NCBI RefSeq assembly: GCF_024112395.2
Contig: NZ_CP078013.2
Coordinates: forward strand, 4,278,001-4,342,000
Length of the DNA stretch: 64,000 bases
Source of the DNA: Pseudomonas pergaminensis
GTDB lineage: Bacteria > Pseudomonadota > Gammaproteobacteria > Pseudomonadales > Pseudomonadaceae
Reading direction: 5' to 3'
The notes beneath the pieces are model-generated. The model was given only the letters and a program-made list of their open reading frames with translations. It did not search any database and was not told the origin of the DNA. Position numbers and translations under genes: made by a program. Positions 1 to 7,359 of this stretch are shown piece by piece. Numbering within the stretch: the stretch's first letter is position 1; the number at the start of each line of letters is the position of its first letter.

Positions 1-7
1 CATGTAA
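1..7 (+). CDS. 3' tail of the upstream gene, probably liuB (methylcrotonyl-CoA carboxylase beta)
   Basis: Only the last codons are inside the window: an ATG codon followed by TAA at 5-7. Carboxyltransferase beta subunits of this family usually end in Arg-Met, which fits. The gene that follows is liuC with a Shine-Dalgarno overlapping this stop, so liuB is expected here. Identification is by operon context only. Confidence 0.4.
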
Positions 8-22
8 ATGGAGCTGTACCCC

Positions 23-829
23 ATGAGCGATTTCAATACCCTGGAACTCATCACCGACCCCCGTGGCTTTGCCACGCTGTGGCTCAGTCGTGAAGCCAAG
101 AACAACGCGTTCAATGCCCAGATGATCCGCGAACTGATCATCGCCCTCGACCAGGTGCAAGGCGATCCGTCCCTGCGCTTTTTGGTCCTGCGTGGGCGCG
201 GCAAGCACTTCAGCGCCGGCGCCGACCTGGCCTGGATGCAGCAGTCGGCCGAGCTGGATTACCACACCAACCTGGACGACGCCCGCGAACTGGCAGAGCT
301 GATGTACAACCTGGCCAAGCTGAAGATCCCTACCCTTGCGGTAGTGCAAGGCGCGGCCTACGGTGGCGCGCTGGGCTTGATCAGTTGCTGCGACATGGCG
401 ATTGGCGCGGATGACGCGCAGTTCTGCCTGTCGGAGGTCCGCATCGGCCTGGCGCCGGCGGTGATCAGCCCGTTCGTGGTGCAGGCCATCGGCGAACGCG
501 CGGCGCGGCGCTATGCCCTGACCGCCGAGCGCTTTGGCGGCCAACGCGCGCGGGACATCGGTTTGCTGGCGGACAGTTATCCGCTTGGCGAGTTGGACGC
601 TCAGGTCGAACAGTGGATCGCCAACCTGCTGCAGAACAGCCCGGCGGCCATGCGCGCCAGCAAGGACTTGCTGCGTGAAGTGGGCAACGGCGCCCTCACC
701 CCGGCCCTGCGCCGCTACTGCGAAAACGCCATTGCGCGCATTCGGGTCAGCGCCGAGGGCCAGGAAGGCTTGCGCGCCTTCCTGCAAAAACGTCCACCGA
801 GCTGGCAGCCCCAGGAGCCACGTTCATGA
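23..829 (+). CDS. liuC: Methylglutaconyl-CoA hydratase (enoyl-CoA hydratase family)
   Basis: Crotonase-fold hydratase of leucine/isovalerate catabolism, converting 3-methylglutaconyl-CoA to HMG-CoA. The N-terminal half carries the typical crotonase signature: KHFSAGADLAWM (oxyanion-hole region) and the glycine-rich AAYGGALGLISCCDMA segment, followed by a family-like C-terminal helical region. At 268 aa it has normal length. I chose ATG at 23 because GGAG at 10-13 sits 9 bases upstream; the in-frame ATG at 8 has no ribosome binding site and overlaps the preceding stop. Its stop overlaps the start of liuD (ATGA at 826-829), indicating translational coupling. The assignment as LiuC rather than a generic enoyl-CoA hydratase rests on the carboxylase alpha subunit directly downstream. 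Confidence 0.9.
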   Translation: MSDFNTLELITDPRGFATLWLSREAKNNAFNAQMIRELIIALDQVQGDPSLRFLVLRGRGKHFSAGADLAWMQQSAELDYHTNLDDARELAELMYNLAKLKIPTLAVVQGAAYGGALGLISCCDMAIGADDAQFCLSEVRIGLAPAVISPFVVQAIGERAARRYALTAERFGGQRARDIGLLADSYPLGELDAQVEQWIANLLQNSPAAMRASKDLLREVGNGALTPALRRYCENAIARIRVSAEGQEGLRAFLQKRPPSWQPQEPRS

Positions 830-2751
830 GCACATTGACGACCCTGCTGGTGGCCAACCGTGGCGAGATTGCCTGCCGGGTGATGCGCACCGCCAAGGCC
901 ATGGGCCTGACCACCGTGGCGGTGCACAGCGCCACCGACCGCGATGCGCGTCACAGTCGCGAGGCTGATATTCGTGTCGACCTGGGCGGCAGCAAAGCCA
1001 CTGACAGCTACCTGCAAATCGACAAACTGATCGCCGCCGCCCAGGCCAGTGGCGCCCAGGCGATTCACCCAGGCTATGGTTTTTTGTCCGAGAACGCCGG
1101 CTTTGCCCGCGCGATTGAAGCAGCCGGGCTGATCTTCCTCGGCCCGCCCGCCTCGGCGATTGATGCCATGGGCAGCAAATCGGCCGCCAAGGCACTGATG
1201 GAAACCGCGGGCGTCCCCCTGGTGCCCGGTTATCACGGCGAAGCCCAAGACCTGGAAACCTTCCGCGCCGCCTGTGAGCGCATCGGCTACCCCGTGCTAC
1301 TCAAGGCCACGGCCGGTGGCGGCGGCAAAGGCATGAAAGTGGTCGAGGACGTCAGCCAATTGGCCGAAGCCCTCGCGTCGGCCCAGCGTGAAGCACTGTC
1401 GTCCTTCGGCAATGGGCAGATGCTGGTGGAAAAGTACCTGCTCAAGCCGCGTCACGTGGAGATCCAGGTGTTTGCCGACAGGCACGGGCACTGCCTGTAC
1501 CTCAATGAACGGGACTGCTCGATCCAGCGTCGCCACCAAAAAGTCGTCGAGGAAGCACCGGCGCCGGGCTTGAGTGTCGAACAACGCAAGGCCATGGGCG
1601 AAGCTGCTGTGCGGGCTGCTCAGGCGATCGGTTATGTCGGTGCCGGTACGGTGGAGTTTTTGCTCGACGCACGCGGCGAATTCTTCTTCATGGAGATGAA
1701 CACGCGGCTGCAGGTGGAGCACCCGGTAACCGAGGCGATCACCGGCCTGGACCTGGTGGCCTGGCAGATTCGTGTCGCCCAGGGCGAGGCGTTGCCGATC
1801 ACCCAGGCGCAGGTGCCGCTGATTGGCCATGCGATAGAAGTGCGGCTGTATGCCGAGGACCCGGCCAATGATTTCCTGCCCGCCACCGGGCACCTGACGC
1901 TCTACCGCGAATCCGCATCGGGGCCGGGGCGTCGCGTGGACAGCGGGGTCGAGCAAGGCGACAGCGTGTCGCCCTTCTACGACCCCATGCTCGGCAAGTT
2001 GATTGCCTGGGGCGAGGACCGTGAACAGGCGCGACTGCGCTTGCTGGGCATGCTGGATGAGTTTGCCATTGGCGGGCTCAAGACCAACCTGGGCTTTTTG
2101 CGGCGCATTATCGGGCACCCGGCGTTTGCGGCGGCCGAGCTGGATACCGGGTTTATCCCGCGCTATCAGGATGAGTTGCTGCCGGCGCCTGGGGAACTGA
2201 GTGATGAATTCTGGCAGGCGGCGGGCTCGATCTTTATTCAGAGCCTGCCGTCGGGCGAGGGACCGTGGGCGGATAAGCGCGGGTTTCGTGCCGGGCTGCC
2301 TGCCGAGGTTTCACTGCATTTGAGCTGCAATGGCCAGGATCGGCTGGTCACACTGCCCGCAGAGCCGCCAGAGTTGCGCGGCGAACAGTTGCTGATCGAA
2401 CATCAGGGCGTGCGTCGCAGCCATCTGGCGGTACGGCACGACCGTACGGTGTACCTGCGTTGGGACGGCGAAATGCAGGGCGTGACGCTGTTCGACCCGA
2501 TCGCCGCGGTCGAGGCCGGCCAGTCTCACCAAGGCGGCCTGACAGCACCCATGAACGGCAGCATCGTGCGCGTACTGGTGGAGCTGGGCCAGCACGTCGA
2601 GGCCGGTACGCAACTGGTGGTGCTGGAAGCCATGAAAATGGAACACAGCATCCGCGCGCCCCAGGCCGGGGTGGTCAAGGCCCTGTTCTGCCAGGAGGGC
2701 GAAATGGTTGCAGAAGGTTGCGCGCTGGTGGAGCTTGAAACAGCAGGTTAA
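826..2751 (+). CDS. liuD: 3-methylcrotonyl-CoA carboxylase, biotin-containing alpha subunit
   Basis: ATP-dependent biotin carboxylase subunit of methylcrotonyl-CoA carboxylase. Order of domains: biotin carboxylase N-terminal domain (about 1-115), ATP-grasp with the glycine-rich loop KATAGGGGKGMK (about 115-320), biotin carboxylase C-terminal domain (about 335-440), a linker/BT-like region, and a biotinyl domain ending the protein with EAMKME; the biotinylated lysine is about K604. 641 aa is close to the usual 650-660. It overlaps liuC by 4 bp. HMG-CoA lyase (liuE) usually follows in Pseudomonas liu operons but is absent here; the next gene is convergent. The adjacent liuC separates this subunit from the geranyl-CoA carboxylase (atu) paralogue, but not absolutely. 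Confidence 0.9.
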   Translation: MSTLTTLLVANRGEIACRVMRTAKAMGLTTVAVHSATDRDARHSREADIRVDLGGSKATDSYLQIDKLIAAAQASGAQAIHPGYGFLSENAGFARAIEAAGLIFLGPPASAIDAMGSKSAAKALMETAGVPLVPGYHGEAQDLETFRAACERIGYPVLLKATAGGGGKGMKVVEDVSQLAEALASAQREALSSFGNGQMLVEKYLLKPRHVEIQVFADRHGHCLYLNERDCSIQRRHQKVVEEAPAPGLSVEQRKAMGEAAVRAAQAIGYVGAGTVEFLLDARGEFFFMEMNTRLQVEHPVTEAITGLDLVAWQIRVAQGEALPITQAQVPLIGHAIEVRLYAEDPANDFLPATGHLTLYRESASGPGRRVDSGVEQGDSVSPFYDPMLGKLIAWGEDREQARLRLLGMLDEFAIGGLKTNLGFLRRIIGHPAFAAAELDTGFIPRYQDELLPAPGELSDEFWQAAGSIFIQSLPSGEGPWADKRGFRAGLPAEVSLHLSCNGQDRLVTLPAEPPELRGEQLLIEHQGVRRSHLAVRHDRTVYLRWDGEMQGVTLFDPIAAVEAGQSHQGGLTAPMNGSIVRVLVELGQHVEAGTQLVVLEAMKMEHSIRAPQAGVVKALFCQEGEMVAEGCALVELETAG

Positions 2752-3380
2752 AACTTCGCCGTGGCCTGCACGACGACGCCGATAAGACGGCAATCGTCGG
2801 TCAACAACTGTTTGGGATAGGTGGGGTTGAGCGGTACCAGGTAAAGCTGGCCGCTCTCCTCCAACAACTGGCGGAAGGTTGCCTGGGGGCTCCCGGCCCA
2901 TTGGGCGACCACCAGTTTGCCGGGCTCGGCGGCAATGGCCGGGTCGACCAGGATCATCATCCCCGCACTGACGCTCAGGCCTTTGGGCGCGGTCATGGCA
3001 TCACCTGTGACCGGCAGCCAGAAGGCCTCACCCTGGGCATGATAATCGCTCAATTCGAAACGGGCCGCGCCATAAGTCGCACGCTCTTCGCGGACCTCGC
3101 ACAGCCCTCTCCAATCGCTGACGGGGTAGCGGAAATACGGGTTGTAGTTTTTCTCTGGGGGCGCCTCAGCGACTCGCTCGCGAATATCCAGGGCGACTTC
3201 CAGGTACCCCAGCCCCAATGCCGCCAATACCCGATTCATGTCCACCAGGCTCGGCGCACGGCGCTTGTTGAGCCAATGGCCCACGCCGCCCTGGGACATG
3301 CCCAGGCGCTCTGCCAGTTCACCTTGCGTGACCTTGCGGTCTTCCATGTTGGCCTTGACCAACGCGATCCAGTTATCCAT
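2748..3380 (-). CDS. CI/PrtR-like HTH repressor with a degenerate S24 (LexA-type) domain
   Basis: An N-terminal XRE-type helix-turn-helix (about residues 16-40, with TQGELAERLGMSQGGVGHWL) is joined to a C-terminal S24 peptidase-like domain (about 100-205). In LexA, lambda CI and PrtR the nucleophile lies in GDSM; here the sequence is VTGDAMTAP, so Ser is replaced by Ala (A128). The catalytic Lys position (CI TFKKL, PrtR TFKRL) reads TFRQL, giving Arg at 170. Self-cleavage therefore looks impossible. The start ATG at 3380 is chosen because homologues begin with MDNW-; the longer frame to 3494 lacks homology. It overlaps the 3' end of liuD by 4 bp (convergent). It probably represses a neighbouring gene or itself; its target is unknown. 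Confidence 0.8.
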   Translation of the reverse strand: MDNWIALVKANMEDRKVTQGELAERLGMSQGGVGHWLNKRRAPSLVDMNRVLAALGLGYLEVALDIRERVAEAPPEKNYNPYFRYPVSDWRGLCEVREERATYGAARFELSDYHAQGEAFWLPVTGDAMTAPKGLSVSAGMMILVDPAIAAEPGKLVVAQWAGSPQATFRQLLEESGQLYLVPLNPTYPKQLLTDDCRLIGVVVQATAKF

Positions 3381-3511
3381 GGGCGCTGACAATACGTCAC
3401 GCAGTTTCCAGGGCAATAAACAGTTTGTAGTAATCCATAAAACGACATAAATACGATACGTACTATTATCGGGCATAAGGTTTTCGACACCCACCCAGAG
3501 TACCGCCCCTT

Positions 3512-3862
3512 ATGACGACAAGCCCGTACCTCCTGCCCGAACTCCCCGAAGACACAGAGCTGCACGACCTGCGCAGCAGCGGCGCCGCCCAGCGCGCATT
3601 GGACTTTTACTTGAAAGAAGATATGTCGGCATCCATGCCTGACGACGCACTGTTTGCCATCAAGCCAGGCATCAGCCAGGAAGAAGCCCTGGTGCACGCC
3701 TCGGACCTGTTGCGCAGTGCCGCCGCCACAGCCTATGAATCTGCGAGCAGCCATCAGGGCTATCAGCGCGACCTGGCGTTTTCAGTGGTGTATTTGATTG
3801 ATATGGCGAAGGCGATGGTGGAGCGGTCGTTGCGAGCGCCCGAGGCTCAAGCGAACGGATAA
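3512..3862 (+). CDS. DUF3077 (DUF6124)-type small protein
   Basis: 116-aa soluble protein, function unknown. Its C-terminal part, with EEALVHASDLLRSAAATAYE and a following helix, resembles the pseudomonad DUF3077 family of small helical proteins; this is recognition from memory. It lies divergent from the S24-like repressor with a 131-bp gap containing AT-rich sequence near 3425-3475 that could carry the promoter and operator for both. Only a weak AGAG precedes the ATG. No signal peptide or membrane segment is visible. Confidence 0.7.
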   Translation: MTTSPYLLPELPEDTELHDLRSSGAAQRALDFYLKEDMSASMPDDALFAIKPGISQEEALVHASDLLRSAAATAYESASSHQGYQRDLAFSVVYLIDMAKAMVERSLRAPEAQANG

Positions 3863-3915
3863 CAGGCGCGAAGAAAAAATATTTCTATCCAGGGGATAAA
3901 AACATTTGACTTGCA

Positions 3916-3934
3916 AATGATAATGATTATTATT
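3916..3934 (+). promoter_or_regulatory. Fur box over the PrrF promoter
   Basis: AATGATAATGATTATTATT is a close match to the Fur consensus GATAATGATAATCATTATC. It spans the spacer and -10 of a recognisable sigma-70 promoter: TTGACT at 3906-3911 and TATTAT at 3928-3933 with a 16-bp spacer. Fur-Fe2+ binding here would block polymerase, so the RNA downstream should be made under iron limitation. Confidence 0.85.
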
Positions 3935-3940
3935 GGACCT

Positions 3941-4056
3941 AGCTGATCGCGAGATCAGTCGATAGACCAAGGGACCTTAGGTCGGACTCTTGGAATATCT
4001 CCTCATCAGGCTAATCACGGTTTTTGACCCGGCTCTTTGGCCGGGTCTTTTTTTTG
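3941..4056 (+). ncRNA. prrF: PrrF iron-responsive small RNA
   Basis: Iron-sparing sRNA of pseudomonads. Recognisable parts in order: a 5' hairpin CTGATC-GCGA-GATCAG (3943-3958), the conserved single-stranded core CTCCTCATCAGGCTAATCAC (3999-4018) that pairs with target mRNAs, and a Rho-independent terminator GACCCGGC...GCCGGGTC followed by eight T (4026-4055). The start is inferred about 7 nt after the -10 box at 3928-3933. The size of about 116 nt matches known PrrF RNAs. In PAO1 two copies lie in tandem; here I see only one. Known targets of the family are non-essential iron proteins such as sodB, sdh and acnA; none is in this window. Confidence 0.9.
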
Positions 4057-4330
4057 CCAGTTTTCCTGGCATGGCTTCAGGCTAATGAAGACTGTGTGTT
4101 GCTCGATGGCGCGCATGGTAGCAAAAGACCATCGCCAAAAGAAAGCCAGTCGAACGCTCTAGCGCAGATCTTTGCGAAATAGCGCTTGAGAATCAATCTC
4201 ATAGATTCTAAGCTGCTGCGGCGTCACGGATGACGCCCCCCCCTCCCCCCTGCAACAATTTTGCATCCAGCCTTTACCAGACTCCTGTGTAATATGGCCG
4301 CCACAACACTCATATTCAGGCACCCAGACT
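4057..4330. other. Intergenic region between PrrF and the M14 carboxypeptidase
   Basis: 274 bp without a convincing gene. It holds a second Fur-like dyad at 4187-4201 (TGAGAATCAATCTCA, a 7-1-7 arrangement) and a C-rich tract at about 4230-4250 shortly before the carboxypeptidase gene. No second copy of the PrrF core is present. Confidence 0.5.
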
Positions 4331-5482
4331 ATGACCGTGGCCTTGACCTCCATCAAAATCAGCTCCGACTTCGACAGTGGCAATATCCAGGTACTGGATG
4401 CCCACGATGCCTATCAGTTATTGCTGGCAATCAAACCCGACACACGCAGCCAACACTACCAATGGTTCCACTTCAAGGCCGAAGGCATGCACGTGGGCCA
4501 CACTCACACCTTCCGCCTGAGCAACGCGGGCAAGTCTTCCTACCCGCACGCGTGGAGCGGTTACAACGCCGTGGCGTCCTACGACCACATCAACTGGTTC
4601 CGGGTGCCTTCGCGCTTTGATGGGGAAATCCTGCATATCAGCCTGGAAACCCGCGAGAAGCATGCGTGGTTGGCTTATTTCGAACCCTACAGCCGTGAGC
4701 GTCACGACTGGCTGATCGAGCAGGCCCTGAGTCGCGCCGGCACGCAGTTACTGGCCACCGGCAAGAGTGCCGAGGGGCGTGACATCCAGTTGCTGCGTCG
4801 CGGCAAAGGCGGTGAAGGCCGCCGCAATATCTGGATCATCGCCCAACAGCATCCTGGCGAGCACATGGCCGAATGGTTCATGGAGGGCATCATCGAACGC
4901 CTGCAACAGGACGGTGATGCCGAGCTGAAAAAGCTGCTGAAAGTCGCCGACCTGTACCTGGTGCCCAACATGAACCCGGACGGGGCGTTCCATGGCCACT
5001 TGCGCACCAACGCCATGGGCCAAGACCTCAACCGTGCCTGGCAGAGCGCCAGCCAGGAGATCAGCCCGGAAGTGTGGTTCGTCCAACAACAGATGGAAAC
5101 GTACGGCGTGGACCTGTTCCTCGATATCCACGGTGACGAGGAAATCCCCTACGTCTTCACCGCCGGCTGCGAAGGCAACCCCGGCTACACCCCGCGCATC
5201 GAGGCATTGGAAAAACACTTCCGCAGCCACTTGAGCGGCCTGACCCGCGACTTCCAGACCACTTACGGCTATACCCGCGACCTACCGGGCGAAGCCAACA
5301 TGACCCTGGCGTGCAACGCTGTTGGCCAGCAATACGACTGCCTGTCCCTGACCCTGGAAATGCCCTTCAAGGACAACGACGACGCGCCCAACCTGAAAAC
5401 CGGCTGGTCCGGTGAGCGTTCCAAGCAGCTGGGCAAAGACGTACTGAGCACCGTCGCCGACATCGTGACCACCCTACGCTAA
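4331..5482 (+). CDS. M14-family zinc carboxypeptidase, cytosolic carboxypeptidase (CCP) type
   Basis: 383-aa metallocarboxypeptidase without a signal peptide, so probably cytoplasmic. The N-terminal beta-sandwich domain typical of CCP-like M14 enzymes occupies about 1-125. Zinc ligands are visible as HPGE (H174, E177) and DIHGDEE (H267); the catalytic Glu is in TLEMPF (E343). NMNPDGA and QDLNRAW are further M14 signature segments. Bacterial members have unknown physiological substrates, although related eukaryotic enzymes trim glutamate side chains. The gene stands alone downstream of a Fur-like site and is followed by a REPIN. Confidence 0.85.
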   Translation: MTVALTSIKISSDFDSGNIQVLDAHDAYQLLLAIKPDTRSQHYQWFHFKAEGMHVGHTHTFRLSNAGKSSYPHAWSGYNAVASYDHINWFRVPSRFDGEILHISLETREKHAWLAYFEPYSRERHDWLIEQALSRAGTQLLATGKSAEGRDIQLLRRGKGGEGRRNIWIIAQQHPGEHMAEWFMEGIIERLQQDGDAELKKLLKVADLYLVPNMNPDGAFHGHLRTNAMGQDLNRAWQSASQEISPEVWFVQQQMETYGVDLFLDIHGDEEIPYVFTAGCEGNPGYTPRIEALEKHFRSHLSGLTRDFQTTYGYTRDLPGEANMTLACNAVGQQYDCLSLTLEMPFKDNDDAPNLKTGWSGERSKQLGKDVLSTVADIVTTLR

Positions 5483-5488
5483 CGCCTT

Positions 5489-5572
5489 GTTGGCGCCGGC
5501 TTGCCGGCGATGAGGCCCTTGATGATGCAGACATTTCAAGGACGCCATCGCCGGCACGCCGGCTCCTGCACC
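5489..5572. repeat. REPIN (two inverted REP palindromes)
   Basis: Two GCCGGC-rich arms, GCCGGCTTGCCGGCGATG near 5494 and CATCGCCGGCACGCCGGC near 5546, face each other across about 35 bp. This is the pseudomonad REP-doublet arrangement and lies between convergent genes. Confidence 0.75.
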
Positions 5573-5573
5573 G

Positions 5574-6113
5574 TCAGCGTTTGCTGCCGGTCATGCTTTG
5601 CAATACGCCATCGCGCCGGATCAACCCATGGAACAACGCCGCTGCCAGGTGCAACAGCACCGTCAGGAACAGCAGGTAGGCCAAAAACCCATGGGCCTTG
5701 CGCAACACCGCGAACAACGGCGCGTTCGCGCCTACCAACGCTGGCAATTGCACCGAACTGCTGAGCATCACCGGGTCGCCCGCCGCTGAAATCATCGCCC
5801 AGCCCAGCAACGGCAACACCAGCATCAAGGCATACAGCACCACATGGGAGGCCTTGGCCGCCAACACTTGCCACAGCGGCAAGTCAGCCGGCAACGGCGG
5901 TTGGCGCGTGGAGAAGCGCACCACCAACCGTACGATCACCAACGCCAGGATCGCGATCCCCAGCGGCTTGTGCAGGTGGATCAACCACTCATGCCGCTCC
6001 GACACAGAAGCCGCCAGGCCCGCGCCGATAAACAGCATGGCGATGACCATCAGCGCCATCAGCCAGTGCAACAGACGCGCCAGCGGCGCGAAGAACCGTG
6101 GTTGGGCATTCAT
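5574..6113 (-). CDS. Cytochrome b561
   Basis: Four-helix di-haem cytochrome b of 179 aa in the inner membrane. Hydrophobic segments lie at about 12-34, 47-65, 86-108 and 142-165, with candidate haem histidines in LLHWLM, HLHKPLG and the last two helices (KAHGF, LLHLAA). The start overlaps the stop of the upstream catalase-like gene by 4 bp (6110-6113), so the two are cotranscribed. Together they suggest electron delivery from the quinone pool to a membrane-anchored periplasmic haem peroxidase; this is inference. A second b561 gene of different sequence is at 23974. Confidence 0.88.
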   Translation of the reverse strand: MNAQPRFFAPLARLLHWLMALMVIAMLFIGAGLAASVSERHEWLIHLHKPLGIAILALVIVRLVVRFSTRQPPLPADLPLWQVLAAKASHVVLYALMLVLPLLGWAMISAAGDPVMLSSSVQLPALVGANAPLFAVLRKAHGFLAYLLFLTVLLHLAAALFHGLIRRDGVLQSMTGSKR

Positions 6114-7192
6114 GGCTTCGACTCCTGAGGGGAGCTGTGCAACGGGCTGACTTCACCGGCGCGGCGCAGGTACGAACTGGCATAGGCCGCCGAACGTGCC
6201 GCCAGCAAGGGATCATTGGAGGCTTCGATGCCACTGGGCAGAATCAGCGGGTCAAAGTTGATATCACGGCAATCACCGTCCGCTTGCGGCTGACTGCTTT
6301 GCAGCACCAGGGTGCCGGCGTTGATGACCTTATGCTCGCCGGTCCAGGCCTTGCTCGCATCGTCCAGCGGGTCCCCAGGGTTGGCCAGGGTCATGTTCAA
6401 CTGCCAGCGCAACGGCCCTGCCGCCAGGCGCTGCACCAAGTCTTTTTCGAGGAAGTCACTCCCGGCCGGCGCAACATCGCCCGCCGCATCCTGAAGCTGC
6501 GGTACCACACCCCAACGCACTGCCTGACGCTTGCCATCGGCACCCACCAAGTAAAACGCGTTGATACCGTTGTAGGTTTCAGTCGCATAACTGGCCGATG
6601 GCTTGGCGGTCTTGACCCACGCCAGAAACGGCGCGGTCTCGGGATGAGCGGCAAAGAACGCCGGCATGCTCGCCGGGTTCGGTTTGCCAGTGGCCGGCTC
6701 CGGTGTACCGGCCTTGAGCATCTGGTAGAACGCTTCAGGCGTACCCACCGGGAACACCGGCATGCTGTTCATGCCCGTACGCCACTGCTGGCCGTTGGCC
6801 TGGGTGAATTGCACGGCAAAACTGCGGATCGGCACACTGCTGTCGGGCGCATAGGGGTTGCCGCTGGGCAAGGCAAACCGGCCGACCAGCGGGGTCTTGG
6901 CCTCGCTGAACACCTGGGCGCTGGAGTAGGTACGGGCTTCGGGGCTGCTCTCGAAATACCCCGCGACACACACACCCTTGGCATGGTTACGTCGGAAGCC
7001 GGGGTGCACGCCATTGTTGGTTTCCAGGGCATTGACCAGGGTTTTAGGGCGCAGGCGCTGTGGGTCGAGGGTGCCATTGACGTAGGCAAATGCCCCCGCC
7101 ACAACCGCAACCACGGCACCGATACCCGCCAGGCGCGCGATCAGGCTCGCAGTGCTCAACGGGGGACGGGGCGGTGATGAGTGATCTACCAT
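6110..7192 (-). CDS. Catalase-family haem peroxidase (SrpA-like), membrane anchored
   Basis: Mini-catalase of 360 aa, shorter than true catalases (about 480-500 aa). A single N-terminal hydrophobic segment at about 19-38 should anchor it with the domain outside the membrane. The distal His is in NHAKG (H70), which matches the catalase HAKGxxxxGYF motif. SAAYASSYLRR near the C-terminus (about 325-345) is the likely proximal Tyr region. Members of this subfamily act as peroxidases rather than catalases. It overlaps the cytochrome b561 gene and is divergent from an ECF sigma factor; an ECF-like promoter (7245-7271, minus strand) lies about 50 bp upstream of its ATG. Confidence 0.88.
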   Translation of the reverse strand: MVDHSSPPRPPLSTASLIARLAGIGAVVAVVAGAFAYVNGTLDPQRLRPKTLVNALETNNGVHPGFRRNHAKGVCVAGYFESSPEARTYSSAQVFSEAKTPLVGRFALPSGNPYAPDSSVPIRSFAVQFTQANGQQWRTGMNSMPVFPVGTPEAFYQMLKAGTPEPATGKPNPASMPAFFAAHPETAPFLAWVKTAKPSASYATETYNGINAFYLVGADGKRQAVRWGVVPQLQDAAGDVAPAGSDFLEKDLVQRLAAGPLRWQLNMTLANPGDPLDDASKAWTGEHKVINAGTLVLQSSQPQADGDCRDINFDPLILPSGIEASNDPLLAARSAAYASSYLRRAGEVSPLHSSPQESKP

Positions 7193-7244
7193 AAAGGAAC
7201 TCCAGGGCCAAAGGCCTTAGGGGTGAACATAAGGTCGGAGCATT

Positions 7245-7271
7245 AAGACGAACGCCGGTCGGCTCTATTCC
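7245..7271 (-). promoter_or_regulatory. ECF-type promoter for the catalase-cytochrome b561 operon
   Basis: Read on the minus strand: GGAATAG (7271-7265), 14 bases, then CGTCTT (7250-7245). The element repeats with identical spacing on the plus strand upstream of the sigma factor, and the GGAAT...CGTC form is characteristic of ECF promoters. It leaves a leader of about 45 nt before the catalase ATG. Confidence 0.65.
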
Positions 7272-7276
7272 CTGGC

Positions 7277-7294
7277 CTTGAATTTATTTTCAAG
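7277..7294. promoter_or_regulatory. Inverted repeat between the divergent ECF promoters
   Basis: CTTGAA-6 bp-TTCAAG lies between the two outward-facing -35 elements. It may be an operator or merely part of the intergenic fold; no regulator other than the ECF/anti-sigma pair is nearby. Confidence 0.35.
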
Positions 7295-7299
7295 CAAGG

Positions 7300-7325
7300 G
7301 GAATAACCCTCAACGCCGCACGTCT
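7300..7325 (+). promoter_or_regulatory. ECF-type promoter of the sigma/anti-sigma operon
   Basis: GGAATAA (7300-7306), 14 bases, CGTCT (7321-7325). It matches the minus-strand element upstream of the catalase gene in sequence and spacing, implying autoregulation by the downstream sigma factor. Transcription would begin near 7332, favouring translation from ATG 7360 over GTG 7342. Confidence 0.65.
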
Positions 7326-7359
7326 CTCTAGTCCCAGCGTAGTGACCAGCCAGATTCCC

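Noticed and set aside
4057..4330. Second PrrF copy in tandem as in PAO1
   Set aside because: No second copy of the CTCCTCATCAGG core or terminator is present, only a Fur-like dyad.
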